Part shown: piece by piece, positions 18,060 through 32,310 of the stretch
Position numbering within the stretch: position 1 is the first letter of the stretch
Layout: the number at the start of each line of letters is the position of its first letter
Origin: JBOCEF01 sp047610385
Lineage (GTDB): Bacteria; Pseudomonadota; Alphaproteobacteria; Rhodobacterales; Rhodobacteraceae
NCBI GenBank assembly: GCA_047610385.1
Contig: JBLGAC010000017.1
Span: 1-64,000, forward strand
Direction of reading: 5' to 3'
DNA: 64,000 bases
Translations under genes and position numbers: made by a program
Notes under the pieces: model-generated
Databases searched by the model: none
What the model was told of the DNA's origin: nothing
The model's input: the letters and a program-made list of their open reading frames with translations, nothing else

Positions 18060-18480
18060 GGCTGGCACTGCGGGGCATGGCGCAGCATAGCGCCGTGCGG
18101 GCTGAGGGAAAGGGGATGCTAGGGGGCGTGGGCGCAATGAGACGGGGCGCTCCGCCATCGTCACGAAGCCGCGTGGGGCGTGATCCCGGCGCAAAAAGCG
18201 ACAAAAAGATCAGGACGCCACCCCCGTTCAGGGCGCAAACCAGTGCCAATGCAGCCATTTTCATCACCCAACTGTATGGATGCAAAACATTTTTGGAAAT
18301 TTATGCAACGAAAACCCCACGGTAACCTTTTCCGTTGACGAGACTCAATTCAAAGTGAAACCTGAAAGAATGTAAATTCTCCAAACCGGCATTCCACAAA
18401 ATTTTTCGTGTGCGCCGGGTTATTCAAAACAAATCGGCACCTGGGGTCCGTGACCCGTGCCGACGCCCCCGGAGGCTCCC
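18060..18480. other. Intergenic region and ribosome site of the giant gene
   Basis: About 420 bases between divergent genes. The half nearest the giant gene (18240-18440) is AT-rich for this genome and must hold its promoter; TTGACG at 18335-18340 is the best -35 candidate, but no convincing -10 lies at the right distance. GGAGG at 18471-18475 is 5 bases before ATG 18481 and decides that start over the in-frame GTG 18457. A small minus-strand frame at 18028-18285 begins like a membrane segment, but nothing else supports it. Confidence 0.5.
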
Positions 18481-21400
18481 ATGCTCCTGACTCATGAATT
18501 CCAGGTCAATCTCTTCACCGCCGGCAGCCAGACCGGTGCCCGCATCACGAAGTTGAACGATGGAAGCTTTGTGGTCGCCTGGCGATCCGAGGCGCAGGAT
18601 GGCCAGTCAGGGGGCATATTCGCCCAGCACTACAGCGCCGGGGGCCAGCGGATCGGTCTGGAATTCGGGCTGTCCCAAACCACAGAGGGCAACGCCGCCG
18701 ACGTGCAGCTGACTGCGCTGGCCGGTGGCGGGTTCGCGGCGACGTGGCAGGACCAGAACGGGCAAGACGGCGACGGCTACGGCATCTTTGCGCAGATTTT
18801 TGGCGCGGACGCGGCGCCGGTCGGGGATCAGTTTCAGATCAACCAGACCACGCAATACAACCAGTATCAAAGCACGGTGACGGCGCTGGACGGTGGCGGG
18901 TTTTCGGTTGGCTGGTATCATGACAGCTACCGCTCTGGCCCTGAGGGGAACCATTATTACGCGGTGATCGGGCGCAGCTTCGATGCAAGCGGCGCGGCGA
19001 CTTCGGACGAATTCGTGGCCTCGGACCCGATCGACAACAGCTATCAGTACGAACCGGCGTTCATCACCTTGGGGACCGGCGCAGGGCAAAAGCTGCTGGC
19101 CATCTGGCGCGGCTATGCGCCCGAAGACAGCGACGGCATTTATGCGCGGATCATGGACCCTAACGGTGCCAATGCGGGCGCGCGCATTCTGGTGAACGAC
19201 CAGACGTTGAGCACGCAATACCAACCGCAGGCGACTGAGCTGACCGACGGGCGCTTTGTCATCACATGGCGCGGATACGGGCCTGAGGACAGTGACGGCA
19301 TCTACGCCCGTGCCTTCGCCGCCGACGGCACCCCTGCCGACGTGCAGTTCAACGTCAACCCGATCAATTATTCCACCGATGCCGAACCGCAGATCATGGC
19401 CCGGCCCGACGGCGGGTTCACCATCGTCTGGTCGCATTATCAGCAGTTTGAGGAAACCCCCGCCGCCAACTACACCTACGGCATCTTCGCGGTCGATTAC
19501 GCCGCAGACCTGACCGCGGGTGCCTATTATCAGGTGAATGAACAGACGGCGGGCCAGCAGTATTCGCCCGATATGGCGATGCTCGACACCGGCGCGATGG
19601 TCTTCGTGTGGAATGGCGACACGGGCGACGGATCCGGCCGCGCGGTGCGCATGGCGTTCTTTGGCGACGATCCGTCCGTGGTTGCCAGCGGCGAAGCCCC
19701 CCTGATCGAAGCCCTGCCCAGCGCCGTGACCTTTGATGAGGCCGCGCTGAACGCCGGTCCGGTCCTGATCGACATCGACGGCGCCGCGGCGCTGTCGGAT
19801 GCAGACAGCGCTGATTTCGACGGCGGGCGGCTGATCCTCGGGACCCTTGCGCCAACCCAAAGCGACCAACCCTTTGCCGCCCCCGATGCGGGCGCGCAGC
19901 ATGTGTTTGGCATTCTCAGCACCGGAACCGGGGCGGGACAGATTTCGGTGTCCGGCACCGCAGTGCACTATCAGGGCGTCGAAATCGGCCAGATCGCCGG
20001 ATCAGGCGCCCAGCTGATTGTGGACCTGAACGCCGCCGCCGACGCAGTGTCTGTTGAGGCGCTGATCGAAAGCCTGACCTACGCCAACGCCTCGGACGAT
20101 CCGCTGGATGCGTTCCAGATCGCGCTGATGCTGGAAGACGGCGATGGCATGTCCTCGGAACCCGTGGTGATCAACATTGCCATAACGCCCGATCAGGACG
20201 GGTTCAACGCCGTGGGCGGCCCGCGCGTGGTCAACGGGTCGATCGCCGGGGTGCAGGCCGCGCCCGCGGTCGCGTCGCTGTCAGACGGGATCGATGATCT
20301 GGGCTATGTGATCGTCTGGAACGATCAGGGCGGCGCGGACGGGTCCGGCCATGGCGTGTTCGGCCAGCGGTATGCGTCTGGCGGCACGCGAGTGGGCGAT
20401 GAATTCCAGATCACCGAAGGCGCGCTCAACACCCAGAACGATCCTGAGGTCACGGCCCTGTCCAATGGCGGCTTCGTCGCGGTGTGGTACAGCCAGACCG
20501 ACACTGACGGGACCTATTCCGATGACGTGATGGCCCGCGTTTTCGGCGCTGACGGAGCCCCCGCCACCCCTGAGATGAACCTGACCCGCGCAGCCTTTGC
20601 CGGCAACACGGAACTTGAGCCTGACGTCGCCGCCACCGCCGATGGCGGGTTTGCCGTGACTTGGCGCAGCTCGCGGGGCTTCGATGAAATCTATGCCCAG
20701 TTTTTCAACGCTGACGGGACCGAAAAGGTGCCGTTCTTCCAGGTGAACCCGACCGAGGCCGGCAACCACACCCACCCCAAGATCGCCGGGCTGGCGGACG
20801 GCAAAGTGGTCGTGGTCTATGCCATGAACGCCTCGGCGGCCGATGGCGGGGATGGCGACGATTACGGCACCTATCTACGCATCATGAACGCTGACGGGAC
20901 CTTTGCGACCGCTGAAATGCAGGTGAACCAATACACCGACAGCTACCAGTACACGCCAGACATCGCGGCGCTGACCGGGGGCGGCTTTGCCGTCACCTGG
21001 CGCAGCTATGGGCAGGACACCAGCAATTCGGGCGTGTTCGCGCGGATGTACGATGCGGCCGGTGCCCCGCTGGGCGATGAATTCCGCGTTACCGAATTCA
21101 CGGTGAACGACCAATACCAGCCGACCATCACCGCGCTGACTGATGGCGGCTTTGCCATCGCGTGGTATGATGACGAAGCCAGCACGCCAGGCACCTCTCG
21201 CTACGACATTTACGCCCAGCGCTATGGCGCGGACGGAACCCGCGTCGACGGCCAGATGCTGATCACGCCTGAGGACAACGCCGCCCAATATGATCCGGCC
21301 ATTGCGGCGCGCCCCGATGGCGGCCTGATCATCGCTTGGCGCTCAGATGCGGGCGAAGATGGCGATGGTGGGTCGATCGTGCACAAAGTGTATGGCGATC

Positions 21401-24400
21401 CGGCGAGCTACGCGTTCCAGAACGTGTCTGAGACCCTCGGCGTCAACAGCGCCTTCACCATTGACGAAGCGGCCTTTGATGGTGGACCGCAGCTGCTGGA
21501 TGCCGACGGATCCGTCGGGTTCCAGCCCGGCCTCGGCGCCACCTTTGGCGGTGGCGCGATAGAGGTCCGCAGATCGACCTTCACCGATGTGGACGCCATC
21601 TTCGTGCCCGGCGACGACCGCGAACAAGACGTGCTCGGCCTGCGCGATCAGGGCGCAGGCGGCGGGCTGATCCAGGTGTCCGGCACGGCAATCAGCTTTG
21701 GCGGCGTCCCGGTCGGCACAATCACCCAAGTTGGGCAGGAGCTGTCGATTGCCCTTCTGCCCGCCGCCGACGCGGCTGCGGTGCGCGCAATCTTGGAAAA
21801 CATCACCTATTTCAACGCCTCGGACGATCCCGCCGAAAGCCGCCTTTACGCGATCACTGTGCGCGACGCCGCCGGGACGATCACGCAGCCATCCTATGTG
21901 ACCGTCACCGTGACCCCTGCCAAGGACACGAGCCTGACCCAAGTGGTCGCGCCGACGCTGGTCAACGCGCTGACCGCCGGGGACCAGACGGCGCCTGATG
22001 CGGCCTCGTTGGTCGATGGCGGTTGGGTGATCGCGTGGACCGATGCGTCCAATGACGGGTCAGGCGCCGGCATCTATGCCCAGCGCTTTGATGCAGGTGG
22101 CGCCCCGGTCGACGAGATGTTCGCCGTGGCGCAAACCACCTTCAACAGCCAGTTCGAGGCGAAGGTCACCGCGCTGACCGATGGCGGCTATGCAATCGCC
22201 TGGACCGACGGATCGGGCGCTGACGGCGCTGAAGGCCGCGCCATGGCCCGCCTTTACAACGCCGACGGATCGGCGCGCGGCGGCGAAATCCAGCTGAACG
22301 CCACCGTGGCCGGGGACCAGTCCCAGCCCGACCTTACCGCCATCACCGGCGGGTTTGTGGCGATCTGGCGATCAGAAACGATTGACGGGGCGGGCTATGC
22401 GGTCGTCGCGCAGCGCTTTGACGCCGCGGGCGCGCCGGTGGCGGGCGAGGTCACGGTCAACCAGCATACCGGCGGCGCGCAGACCGATCCCAAAGTGTCA
22501 TCCTTGCCCGGCGGCGGGTTCGTGGCGGTCTGGGTCAGCGACGACGCGCAGGACGGGTCCGGGACCAGCGTGCACGCGCGCATCTATGACGCCGCGGCCC
22601 TGCCCCTGACCGACGAATTCCAGGTGAATGTCGACGGCGTCGGGGCACAGTGGGAGCCGGAAATCACCACCCTAGACGATGGTGGCTTTGTGGTGGTGTG
22701 GCGCGGCGACCAATCAGGCGTGCAGACCTATGGCCGCGTGTTCAACGGCGACGGCACCGCGCGCACCGACGAATTCCGCGTGAACGAAGATGGCGGCAGC
22801 AGCGATTACCAACCCTCGGTCACCGCGCTGGACGGCGGCGGCTTTGTGGCCGCGTGGTATGACGCCAACAGTTGGTACACCCGCGACGGCGATTACGCCT
22901 ATCACGACACCATCGCCCAGGTCTTTGACGCCAACGGGCGTCGGATCGACAGCGAATTCCGGGTGGCGGATGGCGGGGGGACCAATCAATCCAGCCCGAC
23001 GCTGACGGCGATCCCCGGCGGCGGGTTCGCGGTGGCTTATAACAGCAACGGCGCCGGGGCGCAGGGCGACGGATCGGGCTATGGCATCGTGCAGGCGATC
23101 TATTCCGACCCCGCGATTTATGCCGCACTGGCCGCCGCCGCGCCGCAGATCGAAGGCCTGAGCGCCGCCGCAACATTTGCCGAAAACGCCGTGTCCGCCG
23201 CCCCCCAGCGCATCGACGCCGACGGGGCCGCAGCCCTGACGCTGGCGCTGGGCGTGGATCTGGACGGCGCACGCCTGACCGTGCGCACCGAAGAAGGGCA
23301 GGAGGATCAGGGCCACGATCCCTCCTCCCAGCACGCGTTCAACCTGCTGACCACCGGCGATCTGCCAGGCCAGGTGAACCATGATGGCGCGACCGTCAGC
23401 TATGGCGGCGCCGCGATCGGATCCATGTCCACCGCCGGCGGCGTGCTGGAGGTGATCTTCACCGCCACCGCCACCGCCGAGGCGGCCGAAGCGGTGATCG
23501 GCCTGATCGCCTATGCCAACACGTCGGACGCGCCGCTGGGGTCCACCCTTGCCCGCGTGGCGTTCACCGATGGTGCCGGGCGCAGCGTGCAGCAGGTGCT
23601 GACCCTGACCATCACCAGCGATCCCGACACCAAGCCCGAACCGATCGGATCCGCCCGCCAGGTGAACACCACCGAGGCACAGGACCAGACCCAGCCCCAC
23701 ACCGTCGAACTGACCGGCGGCGGCTGGGTGGTCGTGTGGCGCGCTGAGGACGCGGGCGGCACGAATGACAACGTGCTCGCCCAGATCTACGCCGCCGACG
23801 GGTCGATGATTGGCGCTGAGATCACGATCAACCAACTGACCGCCTCAGTGCAGTCTGAACCTGACGTGACCGCGCTGGATGATGGTGGGTTCTTCGTGGC
23901 CTGGCGCTCAGAAACCGGGGACGGATCGCTGTCGCGGGTGCAGGCGTCGGCCTTTGATGCCGCGGGCGTGCGGACTGTGGCTGAATTTCAGGTCAATGAT
24001 TACACCAACAACTACCAGTACAACCCCCATGTAGAGACACTGGACAACGGCGACGTGGCGGTGATCTGGGTCTCACGTTACCAGAGCTATTACCAAGAAG
24101 GCGTCGGTGCTGATGACGGCGTTTATGGCAAGATCTACAGCATCAACACCGGAATTGTATCAGAGACCATGGGCGAAACCCGCCTGAGCGACACAGTCAA
24201 CGGCTATCAGAACGACGCGCGCATCGCGGTCATGACCAATGGCGACTTTGTGGTCACCTATCAGGCACAGAATGTCGACGGATCGGGCTATGCCGTCGTC
24301 GCCAAGCTGTTCCATCAAGATGGAACCGTCGCGGCGGCTGAATTTGTGCTGACGCAGCAGACATCCTCGGACCAAACCGACGCTGAGGTGTCGGCGCTTG

Positions 24401-27400
24401 CAGGCGGCGGTTTCATCGCCACATGGGCCAGCACCGGTCAGGACGGATCGAGCCGCGGCATCTATGCCCGCATCTTCGCTGAAGATGGCAGCCCCGCGGG
24501 CGATGAGTTCCGCGTGAACACCAATGTCACCGGGGATCAGTACGACCCGCAGGTGGTCGGGCTGGCCAGCGGCGGCTTTGCGGTGGTCTGGTTTGACGCG
24601 CATTATCGCGGCTCCTACTACGACTACCAGGACCTCTATGGTCAGATCTATGACGCGTCGGGCAATCGGGTGGACGAAGAATTCCGCGTCTCCGGCAGCA
24701 GCTATAACGACCTCTCAAACGGGGCGACGCTGACGGCGCTGGCCTCAGGCGGCTTCCTTGCCGCGTGGCAGAACAATTCGGCCGCGTCCGAATTTGGCGA
24801 CGGGTCGGGCACGGCCATCCGTCTGCAGATCTTCGGTGATCCGGCCGGGCCGCTGCCCGTGGAACAGGCGGGGCTGGCCGATCTGGCCGCCGCCACCCTG
24901 CGCAGCCCGGCAGAGGTTCTGGCCGGGCCAGTGCTGATCGACCCTGACCTGACAGTGACCGACCCCGACGGGGCGGGCTTTGACGGCGGCGCGCTGCGCA
25001 TCGAAATCTCAGGCGGCGGCACGGCTGAGGACACGCTGGCCCTGAATGTGGCAGGCGTTGTGACGCTGTCGGGGGCCGATGTGCTGGTGTCAGGCGTCAC
25101 GGTCGGCACCATCGACGTCGCGGAAAACGGCACCGCGGGTGCCCCGCTGACCATCGCGTTCAACGCCGCCGCAGACGCGGGCACCGTCGAAGCGGTGGCT
25201 GAGGCGCTGACTTGGGCGTCATCCCTGGTCGATCCGACCGGTGCCGCCAAGACCTTCCTCTATACCCTTGATGACGGATCCTCAGGCATGCCCGCGGACG
25301 GGTCCAGCACGCTGACCGTCGGCGCGCCGCCCAGCATCGCGCTGACCGGGTTCAACACCGCCCCGGTGATCACCGAAACGATGCTGGAGGCCGGACCCGT
25401 CCGCCTGTTCCCTGAGGCGGAATTTGAATACAACGCGCTTTCCCTGTTTGGTGGCGGGTATGTGCGGCTGGACCACGACTATCCGTCGCTCGGCTATCCC
25501 ACCCAGCGCCCGACCTATGCCGACGACATCTTCACGGTGATCGATGCGGGAACCGGCGCCGGCCAGATAGGCTTTGACGGAACCACAGTCACCTATGAAG
25601 GCACGCTGATCGGCACGGTCGACGGCGCTGAGACCGGCCAGAACGGTGCCAACTTCAAGATCGCCCTCGACGCCGCGGCCACTGAGGCGTCGGTGCGCGC
25701 GCTGATCCGGGCGCTGGCCTATGACAGCACCTCGGACACCATGGGCGGCACGCCGTATTTCGACATTGAGGTCCGCGACGGCGGCGGCGTCACCACCGGC
25801 ACACAGAACGTCAATCTGGTGATCCAGGCTGAGGCTGACCAGCCCGATGCCGTCACCGGCGAAATCCAGGTGAACGCTGAGACGTTTGACAACCAGAACG
25901 GCCCGTTCATGGCCCGTCTGGCGGACGGAAACATCATCACCGCTTGGCATTCAGAACAGCAGGACATCAGCGGCGTCGATGATTGGGGCGTGTTCATCCA
26001 GCTTTGGGACGCGCGCGGCAACAAAATCGGCGGTGAAATCCAGGTCAACCAGACTGAGGCGGGGGAGCAATACGCCCGCGACGTCACCGCGCTGAGCGAT
26101 GGCGGCTTTGTGGTCGGGTTTTACAACAATGCTGACGTGTTCTTCCGCATCCATGGTGCCGACGGGCAGCCCACGGGCGATGAAGTCTCAGCCGCGGAGA
26201 TCACCAGCAGCACCCAGACCGACATCTCGATCGCCCCGCTGGCGGCAGGCGCGTTCATGGCGGTCTGGACCACCGCTGGCGTCGACGGCAGCGGCGATTC
26301 TGTCGCGGGCCGGGTGTTCAACGCCGATGGCAGCCCCGCATCGGCCGAATTCCAGATCAACATCGACACCTACAGCACCCAGGCCGGTCCCACCGCCACG
26401 ACGCTGTCGAACGGCAATGTCGCGGTGCTGTGGCACAACTACAGCAACGGCACGACCGGCGACGGGTCTGCCAATGCCACGATGCTGCGCATCTACACCC
26501 CTTCAGGCGCGGCGCTGACCCCGACCGAGACGGTGGTCAACACCTATGCCAACAGCAACCAGGACAACGCCGTGGTCGCCGCGCTGGTGGGCGGCGGGTT
26601 CGTCACGGTCTGGGAATCCTACGCGCAGGACGGGTCGGGCGAAGGCATCTTCGCGCAGATCTTCGCCGATGACGGCACCAAGGTCGGCGGCGAATTCCAA
26701 GTCAACGATCAAAGCTATTCTGAGCAGAACAACCCCGAGGTGATCGGCCTGTCGGGCGGCGGCTTTGTCGTGGCCTTCAGCGCGCAATTCATCGACGGCA
26801 GCGGCTATGGCGTCGCCGCCAAAACCTATGACGCGGCGGGGGCCGCGACCTCAGACGAATTCCGGGTCAACACCAACATTTCGGGCAACCAGTACCCGGT
26901 GAACATTGTCGCGCTGGACAATGACGGGTTTGCGGTCGGATTCTATTCCGACACCAGCGGCGGGTCTGGCGACGGGTCGGGCAATGCCACCTACATGCGG
27001 TTCTACGGCGATCCGGCGGCCTATGGGCTGGTGGCGGACCCGGTGATTGTCGGCTTCGCGCCCACCGTGACGTTTGAAGAAGCGGCCGTGAACGCCGGGC
27101 TGCAATCGCTTGATGCCGCGATCGGGTTCGCTGATGGCGACACGACCGATTTCGACGGCGGGTCGCTGACCCTGACCCGCGCTGTCACAGGCGGCAATAT
27201 CGACACGTTCAGCGCGCCTGACAATCAGATGCAGGACCAGCTTGGGATCATCACAGCGGGAACCGGGGCGGGGGAAATCTCAGTCATCGGCGCCACTGTG
27301 TCGTTCGAAGGGGTCGCCTTCGGAACCATCACCTCAGACGGTGTTGACGGCGCGCCCTTGCAGGTGGATTTCATCGCCGGGGCCACGCGCCCGGCCCTTG

Positions 27401-30400
27401 AGGCGCTGATCCAGGCGCTGGGCTATGCCAATGTCTCCGACGCGCCGGCGGCCACGCGGACCTTTGGGCTGACGGTGGATGACGGCCATGGCGGCCGGTC
27501 GGACCAGCAGCTGATCACAGTGACCGTGACGCCCGAAATTGACGGCATCGCGGCTTTGACCGGGGATCAGCAGGTCAACCGCTTTGCCCTTGGCGAGCAG
27601 AACGAGGCCGCCATCGCCCAGCTTTCTGGCGGCGGCTATGTGGTGGTCTGGCGGTCGCAGAACCAGGCGCTGCCGGGCGACAATGAATACGACGTCTATG
27701 CGCGCATCTTCACCGAGGATGGCCAGCCCATCGGCGGCGAATTCATCGTCGGCCAGACCCCGCAGGACGGCCAATACAACCCGATGGTCACGGGCCTCGA
27801 TGATGGCGGGTTCGCGGTGGCGTGGCGCGATGACAACCCCGCGCAGGACGGGTCAAACAGCGCCGTCATGGGCCGCGTGTTCGACGCAGACGGCGCGGCG
27901 CGCACCGATGATTTTATCGTCAACGTCCATACCAACGATCACCAGCTGCACCCGGCGATCACCGCGGTGCCCGGCGGGTTCGTGGCCACATGGGCCAGCC
28001 GCAATCAGGACGGGTCTGATTACGGCATCTGGCAGCGCGCTTTTGGCAATGACGGCACCGCATTGGCGACCGAGGCGCAGGTCAACCAATCAACATCGGG
28101 CACGCAATACCTGCCGCAGATCGCCGCCTTCGACGGTGGTGGGCATGTGGTGGTCTGGACCTCCAACGCATCGCTGGCGCTTGGCGGCGACGGGTCCGGC
28201 TTTGGCGCCTATGCGCGCCGCTACGATGCGTCGGGCGCGGCGCTGGACGACGAACAGCTGGTCAACTCAATCACGTCGTCGGACCAGTATCGCCCCGATG
28301 TCGCGACCTTTGCCGACGGGCGCTATGTGATCGTCTGGCGCGACAGCGCCGCCGACGGATCGGGCGAGGGTGCCTATGCCCGGCTTTACGGTGCCGACGG
28401 GGTCCCTGAGGGCGCCGAATTCCGCGTCGCGCTGACGGCGGCTGGCAATCAAGACGATGTGCATGTCGCGGTGCTGACCGATGGGCGCTTCGCGGTGGGC
28501 TGGACCTCTGATCTGAACACCGACGAAGGTGTCGGCACGGGCGGCGGGACGGGCGTGTTTGTCCAACTGTTCGCCGCAGACGCAGCCCGGATCGATGATC
28601 CGCTGGTGGTGTCCGAAGAACGCTTCGGCACGCAAGACGGCTTTGAAATCGCGGCGCTGGCGGGGGGGCGGTTCGCGGTCACCTGGTCGTCGTATTATTA
28701 CAACGCGGCCCATCCGTCTGATGGCAGTAATTACGGCGTGTTCACCCGCGTCTTTGGCGCGACCGGCGAGGCGATCACCACCGCCGCGCCGGTCGTGGCG
28801 GGGGTCAACGCCACCCGCGACCTGACCGAGGACCAGGTCAACGCCGGGCCAGTGCTGCTGGACGCCGACGGCGCATCGTCGGTCACCGATGGCGACACGG
28901 GCGATTTCGGCGGGGCGGTGCTGCGGGTGACCCGCATAAGCGCCGAACTGGCGGGCATCTTGCTCAACTACGGCGACGATCACGCGCAGGACGCGCTGTC
29001 GGTGCGCGATCAGGGCGCAGGCCCGGCGCAGGTCGGCCTGTCGGGCGCGACCATCACCTATGGCGGCGCGGCCATCGGCACGCTGATGTCCGACGGACAG
29101 GCAGGCGCGGATCTGACGATCGCATTCGCGGCAGGCACCACGGCGCACCAAGTGTCCGCAGTCATTGAGAACCTGACCTACGCCAATGCCAGCGACGATC
29201 CATTCGCATCGCGCGGATTTGAACTGACGCTGACCGACCCGGACGGCATGGTATCTGCCCCGCAGATCATCACCGTGAACGTGGCGCCCCAAACCGACCG
29301 CGCGGCCCCCGCAGGGACCGACGCGCAGGCCAACAGCTGGATCGCTCAGGATCAGACCTCCCCCGCCATGGCCACATTGTCGGACCTGCCGGGCGGCGCG
29401 CCCACCGGCTATGTGGTGGTCTGGACATCAGGCAATCAGGACAACAATGGCGACGGGCTGCTGGGCGTCTTTGCGCAGGTCTACACGCTGACGGGCGCCC
29501 CGGCGGGCGCCGAAATCCAGATCAACAGCACCGTGGCGGGCAACCAGTCCCAGCCGACCGTGGTCGGGACCGATGGCAGCGGCTTCATGGTGGCATGGAC
29601 CGATGGCGGCGCCCTCGACGGATCATCAAACGGGGTTTTCGCGCGGTTCTTCGACGGCACCGGCGGCGCGCTGACCCCTGAGATCGGGGTGACTTCAACC
29701 ACCCTGAACGCGCAGGACGGCCCCTCCGCAGCGCGTCTGGCGGATGGCGACATCGTTATTGGCTGGTCGGGCTATGGCGCGAATGGCGATCGGGTCTACA
29801 CCCAGCGCTTTGACGCGGGCGGCGCGCGCGTCGGGGTGGAAACGCAGTCGTCAGTGGACGCGAGCGGCGTTTACTCCGACCATCAGCACGCCTCAGTCGC
29901 GGCATTGGCGGGGGGCGGATATGTGGTCGCCTTCCATGCCAATGCGCAGGTCGGCGCAGCGCTGAACGACGATGTGGTCAACAGCTACGGCGTCTATGCA
30001 ACCCGCTATGACGGGTCCGGGAATGCGCTGGACGCAAGCCCGGTGCAGATCAACAGCTTTACCTATTCCGTCCAGTATCAGCCCGCCGCGGCGGGTCTGG
30101 CCGATGGCGGCTATGTGATCGCGTGGCAGTCCTATACCCAAGACAGCAGCGTCTACGGCATCTTTGCCCAGCGCTTTGCTGCGGACGGATCGACCGTCGG
30201 CGGCGAATTCCTCGTGAACGAAAGCCTGGCCAGCAATCAAAATGATGCTGCGATCATCGGGCTTGCCTCAGGCGGCTTCGTGATCGGCTGGCATGATGAT
30301 TACGGCAACGCCTGGGGGCAGGCCTACGGTGCCGATGGCGGGCGCGTCGACGGGCAGTTCGCATTGCACGATCAGGCGGCGGGCACCCAGAACCTTGCCG

Positions 30401-32310
30401 CGCTGACGCTGCTTACGGGCGATGAATTCGTGGCGGCATGGGCCAGCAGCACCGGCGACGGGTCGGGCTATGGCGTGTTCCAGCGCATCTTTGGCGACGT
30501 GGCGGCCACGCAGGCGGCCCCCACGCTCGAAGGTCTGCCCGCAGAGGTCACGTATCAGGAAAACACCGTCAACACCGCGCCCCAGCTTTTGGATGCGGAC
30601 GGGGCGGCGGCGGTGTCTGATCTGGACAGCGCCGATTTCGACGGCGGGTCGATACTGGTGTCAGTGGTCGGCAGCGCCCGGCCGCTGGTCAACCAGATCA
30701 GCGCGCCCGACAACAACGCGCAGGACCAGTTCGGCGTGCTGGCCACCGGCACCGGGGATCGCGCGGTCACGGTGTCGGGCAACGACATCTTCGTGGGCGG
30801 CGTGCAGGTCGCCGCGGTGGTGCAGTCCGGCATCGGCGGCGCCCCGTTGGAGATCGCGCTGAACGCCAATGCGGATGCGCAGGCGGTGGAACGGATCGTC
30901 GAGAGCCTCAGCTACCGCAACATTTCCTCGGACCCGATTGCGGAGCGCACGGTGCGCGTGCAGATCACCGATGGCGATGGCGGGTATTCCGCCCCGCAGC
31001 TGGTTGATGTGAAGATCGTGGCCAATCTGGACGGCGCGACCCCGATCCTTGGGGAACGCCAGGCCAACACCTTCACCGACAACCAGCAATACGACCCGCG
31101 AACCACAACGCTGGACAATGGCGATGTGGTCATCGTGTGGCATTCGTACACGCAAGATGGCTCTGACTGGGGCGTCTACGGGCAGCTGTTTAATGCAGCG
31201 GGCGAAAAGCTGGGGGCTGAGTTTCTTGTGAACTCAGATTTCACCACCGGCGGGCAGGTCTATCCCGACGTGGCGGCGCTGGACGGGGGCGGGTTCGTGG
31301 TGTCGTGGGAATGCCGCGACGCAACCCATGGGGGGCAGAGCCAGGACATCTTCGCTCAGATCTACGGGGTGAACACCGTCAATCCCGGCCTGCCCGACGA
31401 ATCGCGCGAGGCCGCGGAGGTCGGGTCTGAGATCCAGGCCAACGTCATCACCGCCTCGACACAATCTGGGGCAAGGGTGACCGGCGTCGCGGGCGGCGGG
31501 TTCGCGGTGACGTGGGCGACCTACACGTCGGGCGGGTCTGGCGATGGCAGCGGTTACGGCATTGCGGCGCGCATCTTTGACGCTGGCGGCACCGGCGGGT
31601 CTGAATTGCTGGTGAACACCGGCGCCAATGGCGATCAGAGCGATCCGCAGATTGTGACGCTGGCGAATGGCGACCTGATGGTCACCTGGCATTCCGCCGA
31701 TGGCACCGACAGCGGCGACGGGTCGTCCCGGGGCGTCTTTGCCCAGCGCATGGACGCAGCCGGAAACCTGCTGTCGCGCGATGGCACGACGCCGGGCAGC
31801 GATGAATTCCAGATCAACACCTACACGGCGTCTGAACAGTCGACCTCTGCCATTGCGGCGCTGGCCGATGGCGGGTTCGTGGCCACCTGGATTTCCAACG
31901 GTCAGGACGGGTCGGGCTACGGCGTCTACGCGCAGATATATCACGCCGATGGCAGCGCGCAGGGGCAGGAATTCCGCGTCAACGAGGGCAGAACCTCCAG
32001 CCAGATCGCGCCAGAGGTGGCAGCCCTGTCCACGGGCGGCTTCGTGATCGCCTGGACCACGCAAGACCCCTATGCCGAAACCGGGGCCTACAATTACGAA
32101 GGCGTGTTCGCCCAGCAATACGGCGCATCGGGCGCGCGCATCGACACCCAGTTCCGGGTGAACACCGAAGTCGCGTCCAGCCAGAACATGCCGTCGATCA
32201 CCGCAGTGGGCGAAGGCGGGTTCCTGGTGGCCTGGGCGTCTGAGACGTCGGGGACCGCTGGCGACGGGTCTGCGCGCGGGGTGTTTTATCAGCTCTACGG
32301 CAACTCCGCC
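18481..32310 (+). repeat. Eight blocks of seven propeller-type repeats with cadherin-like spacers
   Basis: The repeat is 50-65 residues. It opens with (Q/R)VN-x-T and Q-x2-P, then ALxDGGFVVxW, a DGSGxGI loop, and ends AQxFxADGxxxGxEF. Blocks lie at about 18481-19690, 20221-21410, 21943-23140, 23641-24850, 25857-27020, 27556-28780, 29311-30510 and 31045-32310. I counted seven units in every block, 56 in total. Spacers of about 170-180 residues lie between the blocks, two in tandem after block 4 (24850-25325 and 25326-25856). They carry a NAGPxLLDADG motif, DxDSxDFDGG, a TGAGxIxVSG strand and SDDPxxxR, typical of the cadherin-like modules in large RTX-type proteins. Seven units per block matches a closed seven-bladed beta-propeller. 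The fold is inferred; the count is seen. Confidence 0.85.

Noticed and set aside
18028..18285. 85-codon minus-strand frame starting MHPYSWVMKMAALALV
   Set aside because: Hydrophobic start but no ribosome site, and it runs through the start of the CoA-transferase gene in another frame.
18607..19968. 453-codon open frame on the minus strand under the giant gene (and many similar ones)
   Set aside because: Antisense shadow of the repeat region; composition is Arg/His/Gly-rich and not protein-like.
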